From assembly GCA_028688815.1 (NCBI GenBank), contig JAQTXJ010000015.1:1-40827 (forward strand): 40,827 nucleotides of DNA. The letters are read 5' to 3'. This document shows, piece by piece, positions 40,670 through 40,827 of this stretch. Positions within the stretch are counted from its first letter, which is position 1; the number at the start of each line of letters is the position of its first letter. The DNA is from a bacterium (GTDB taxonomy: Bacteria > Hydrothermota > UBA3073 > JACQXS01 > JAQTXJ01). Made by a program: the position numbers and the translations under genes. The notes beneath the pieces were generated by a model that had not been told where the DNA came from, ran no database searches, and saw only the letters and a program-made list of their open reading frames with translations.

Positions 40670-40827
40670 TTATCTCATTAAAATTAACTTCTTTGTTAGC
40701 TTATAATCCCCGGCTGCAAACTTCGTAAAATAAATTCCCGAAGCTAATTTCTTTCCTGCGTTATCTCTGCCATCCCATCTGGCCACATAATATCCCGGCT
40801 TCTCTTCCCTGTCTATTAATGCGCAAA
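40670..40827 (-). CDS. C-terminal sorting domain of a secreted protein (partial)
   Basis: 51 residues are visible before the window edge. It reads a FlgD-like/Por-type sorting domain: 'GYYVARWDGRDNAGKKL', 'ASGIYFTKFAAGDYKLTK', ending KKLILMR. The stop TAA is at 40672-40670. The rest of the gene lies to the right. The 'WDGRDNAGKKLASGIYF' wording is close to FlgD-like immunoglobulin domains, as in the 6020-7528 protein. Confidence 0.85.
   Translation of the reverse strand, partial: CALIDREEKPGYYVARWDGRDNAGKKLASGIYFTKFAAGDYKLTKKLILMR

Overview
The window comes from an AT-rich bacterium whose genes share five traits: frequent ATGA start/stop overlaps, TTGACA-type promoters, archaeal-type (cupin) phosphoglucose isomerase, an endonuclease-type MutL, and many large secreted proteins ending in a Por/T9SS-like (FlgD-like) C-terminal sorting domain. 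Together with the many short dispersed palindromes, this points to an uncultured anaerobic lineage of the FCB/WOR-3/Cloacimonadota kind. That placement is an inference; there is no rRNA here to settle it.

Layout. 1-2411: the end of a LarA-like racemase, then a secreted protein of unknown function coupled to cupin phosphoglucose isomerase. 2523-10399: secreted proteins with sorting domains (a DUF4434-like/beta-helix/glycine-rich giant, an FG-GAP propeller and a subtilase). 10424-11670: an AlkD glycosylase/HEAT-repeat operon. 11764-17927: a membrane redox locus. On the + strand it has a tiny CxxC protein and a NapH-like membrane ferredoxin. Converging on them from the - strand is an operon of a thioredoxin-like protein, a thioredoxin-CcdA fusion, an AmrS-type radical SAM enzyme and a membrane-anchored GltD-like flavoprotein. 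18167-21121: a gingipain-like C25 protease. 21366-24304: fabD, a methyltransferase, a TPR protein and fabG. 24420-27677: a VCBS-repeat secreted protein, murI and an FKBP lipoprotein. 27843-33008: tRNA-Val, a zinc-ribbon coiled-coil protein, a TPR protein and gyrA. 33073-38119: a GH16-like protein, a TIR/deoxyribosyltransferase-like protein, a secreted transglutaminase and a membrane protein. 38571-40827: mutL, a small 2Fe-2S protein and the end of another sorted protein.

The most striking observation is a probable unannotated selenoprotein at 17232-17927 (- strand). An in-frame TGA lies exactly at the first position of a thioredoxin-type CxxC motif (reads G-Sec-P-K-C). It is followed by a hairpin with a bulged U and a G-starting tetraloop, the architecture of the E. 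coli fdhF SECIS. The next gene is a paralogue with Cys at the equivalent position (G-C-S-E-C). The two share linker and last-membrane-segment sequence, so the selenoprotein looks like a tandem copy that lost the CcdA core. The operon could form a trans-membrane thiol/selenol electron relay; its substrate is unknown.

A second theme is short-repeat invasion. A GxxExxY gene bounded by 28-bp inverted repeats sits inside the redox operon. CCGCCTGAGGCGG-type palindromes lie in frame inside two genes. CACCGCAGAGACGCA repeats bracket mutL. Several cargo genes have a perfect or near-perfect TTGACA/TATAAT pair separated by 21 bases rather than 17, and fabD and murI look leaderless.
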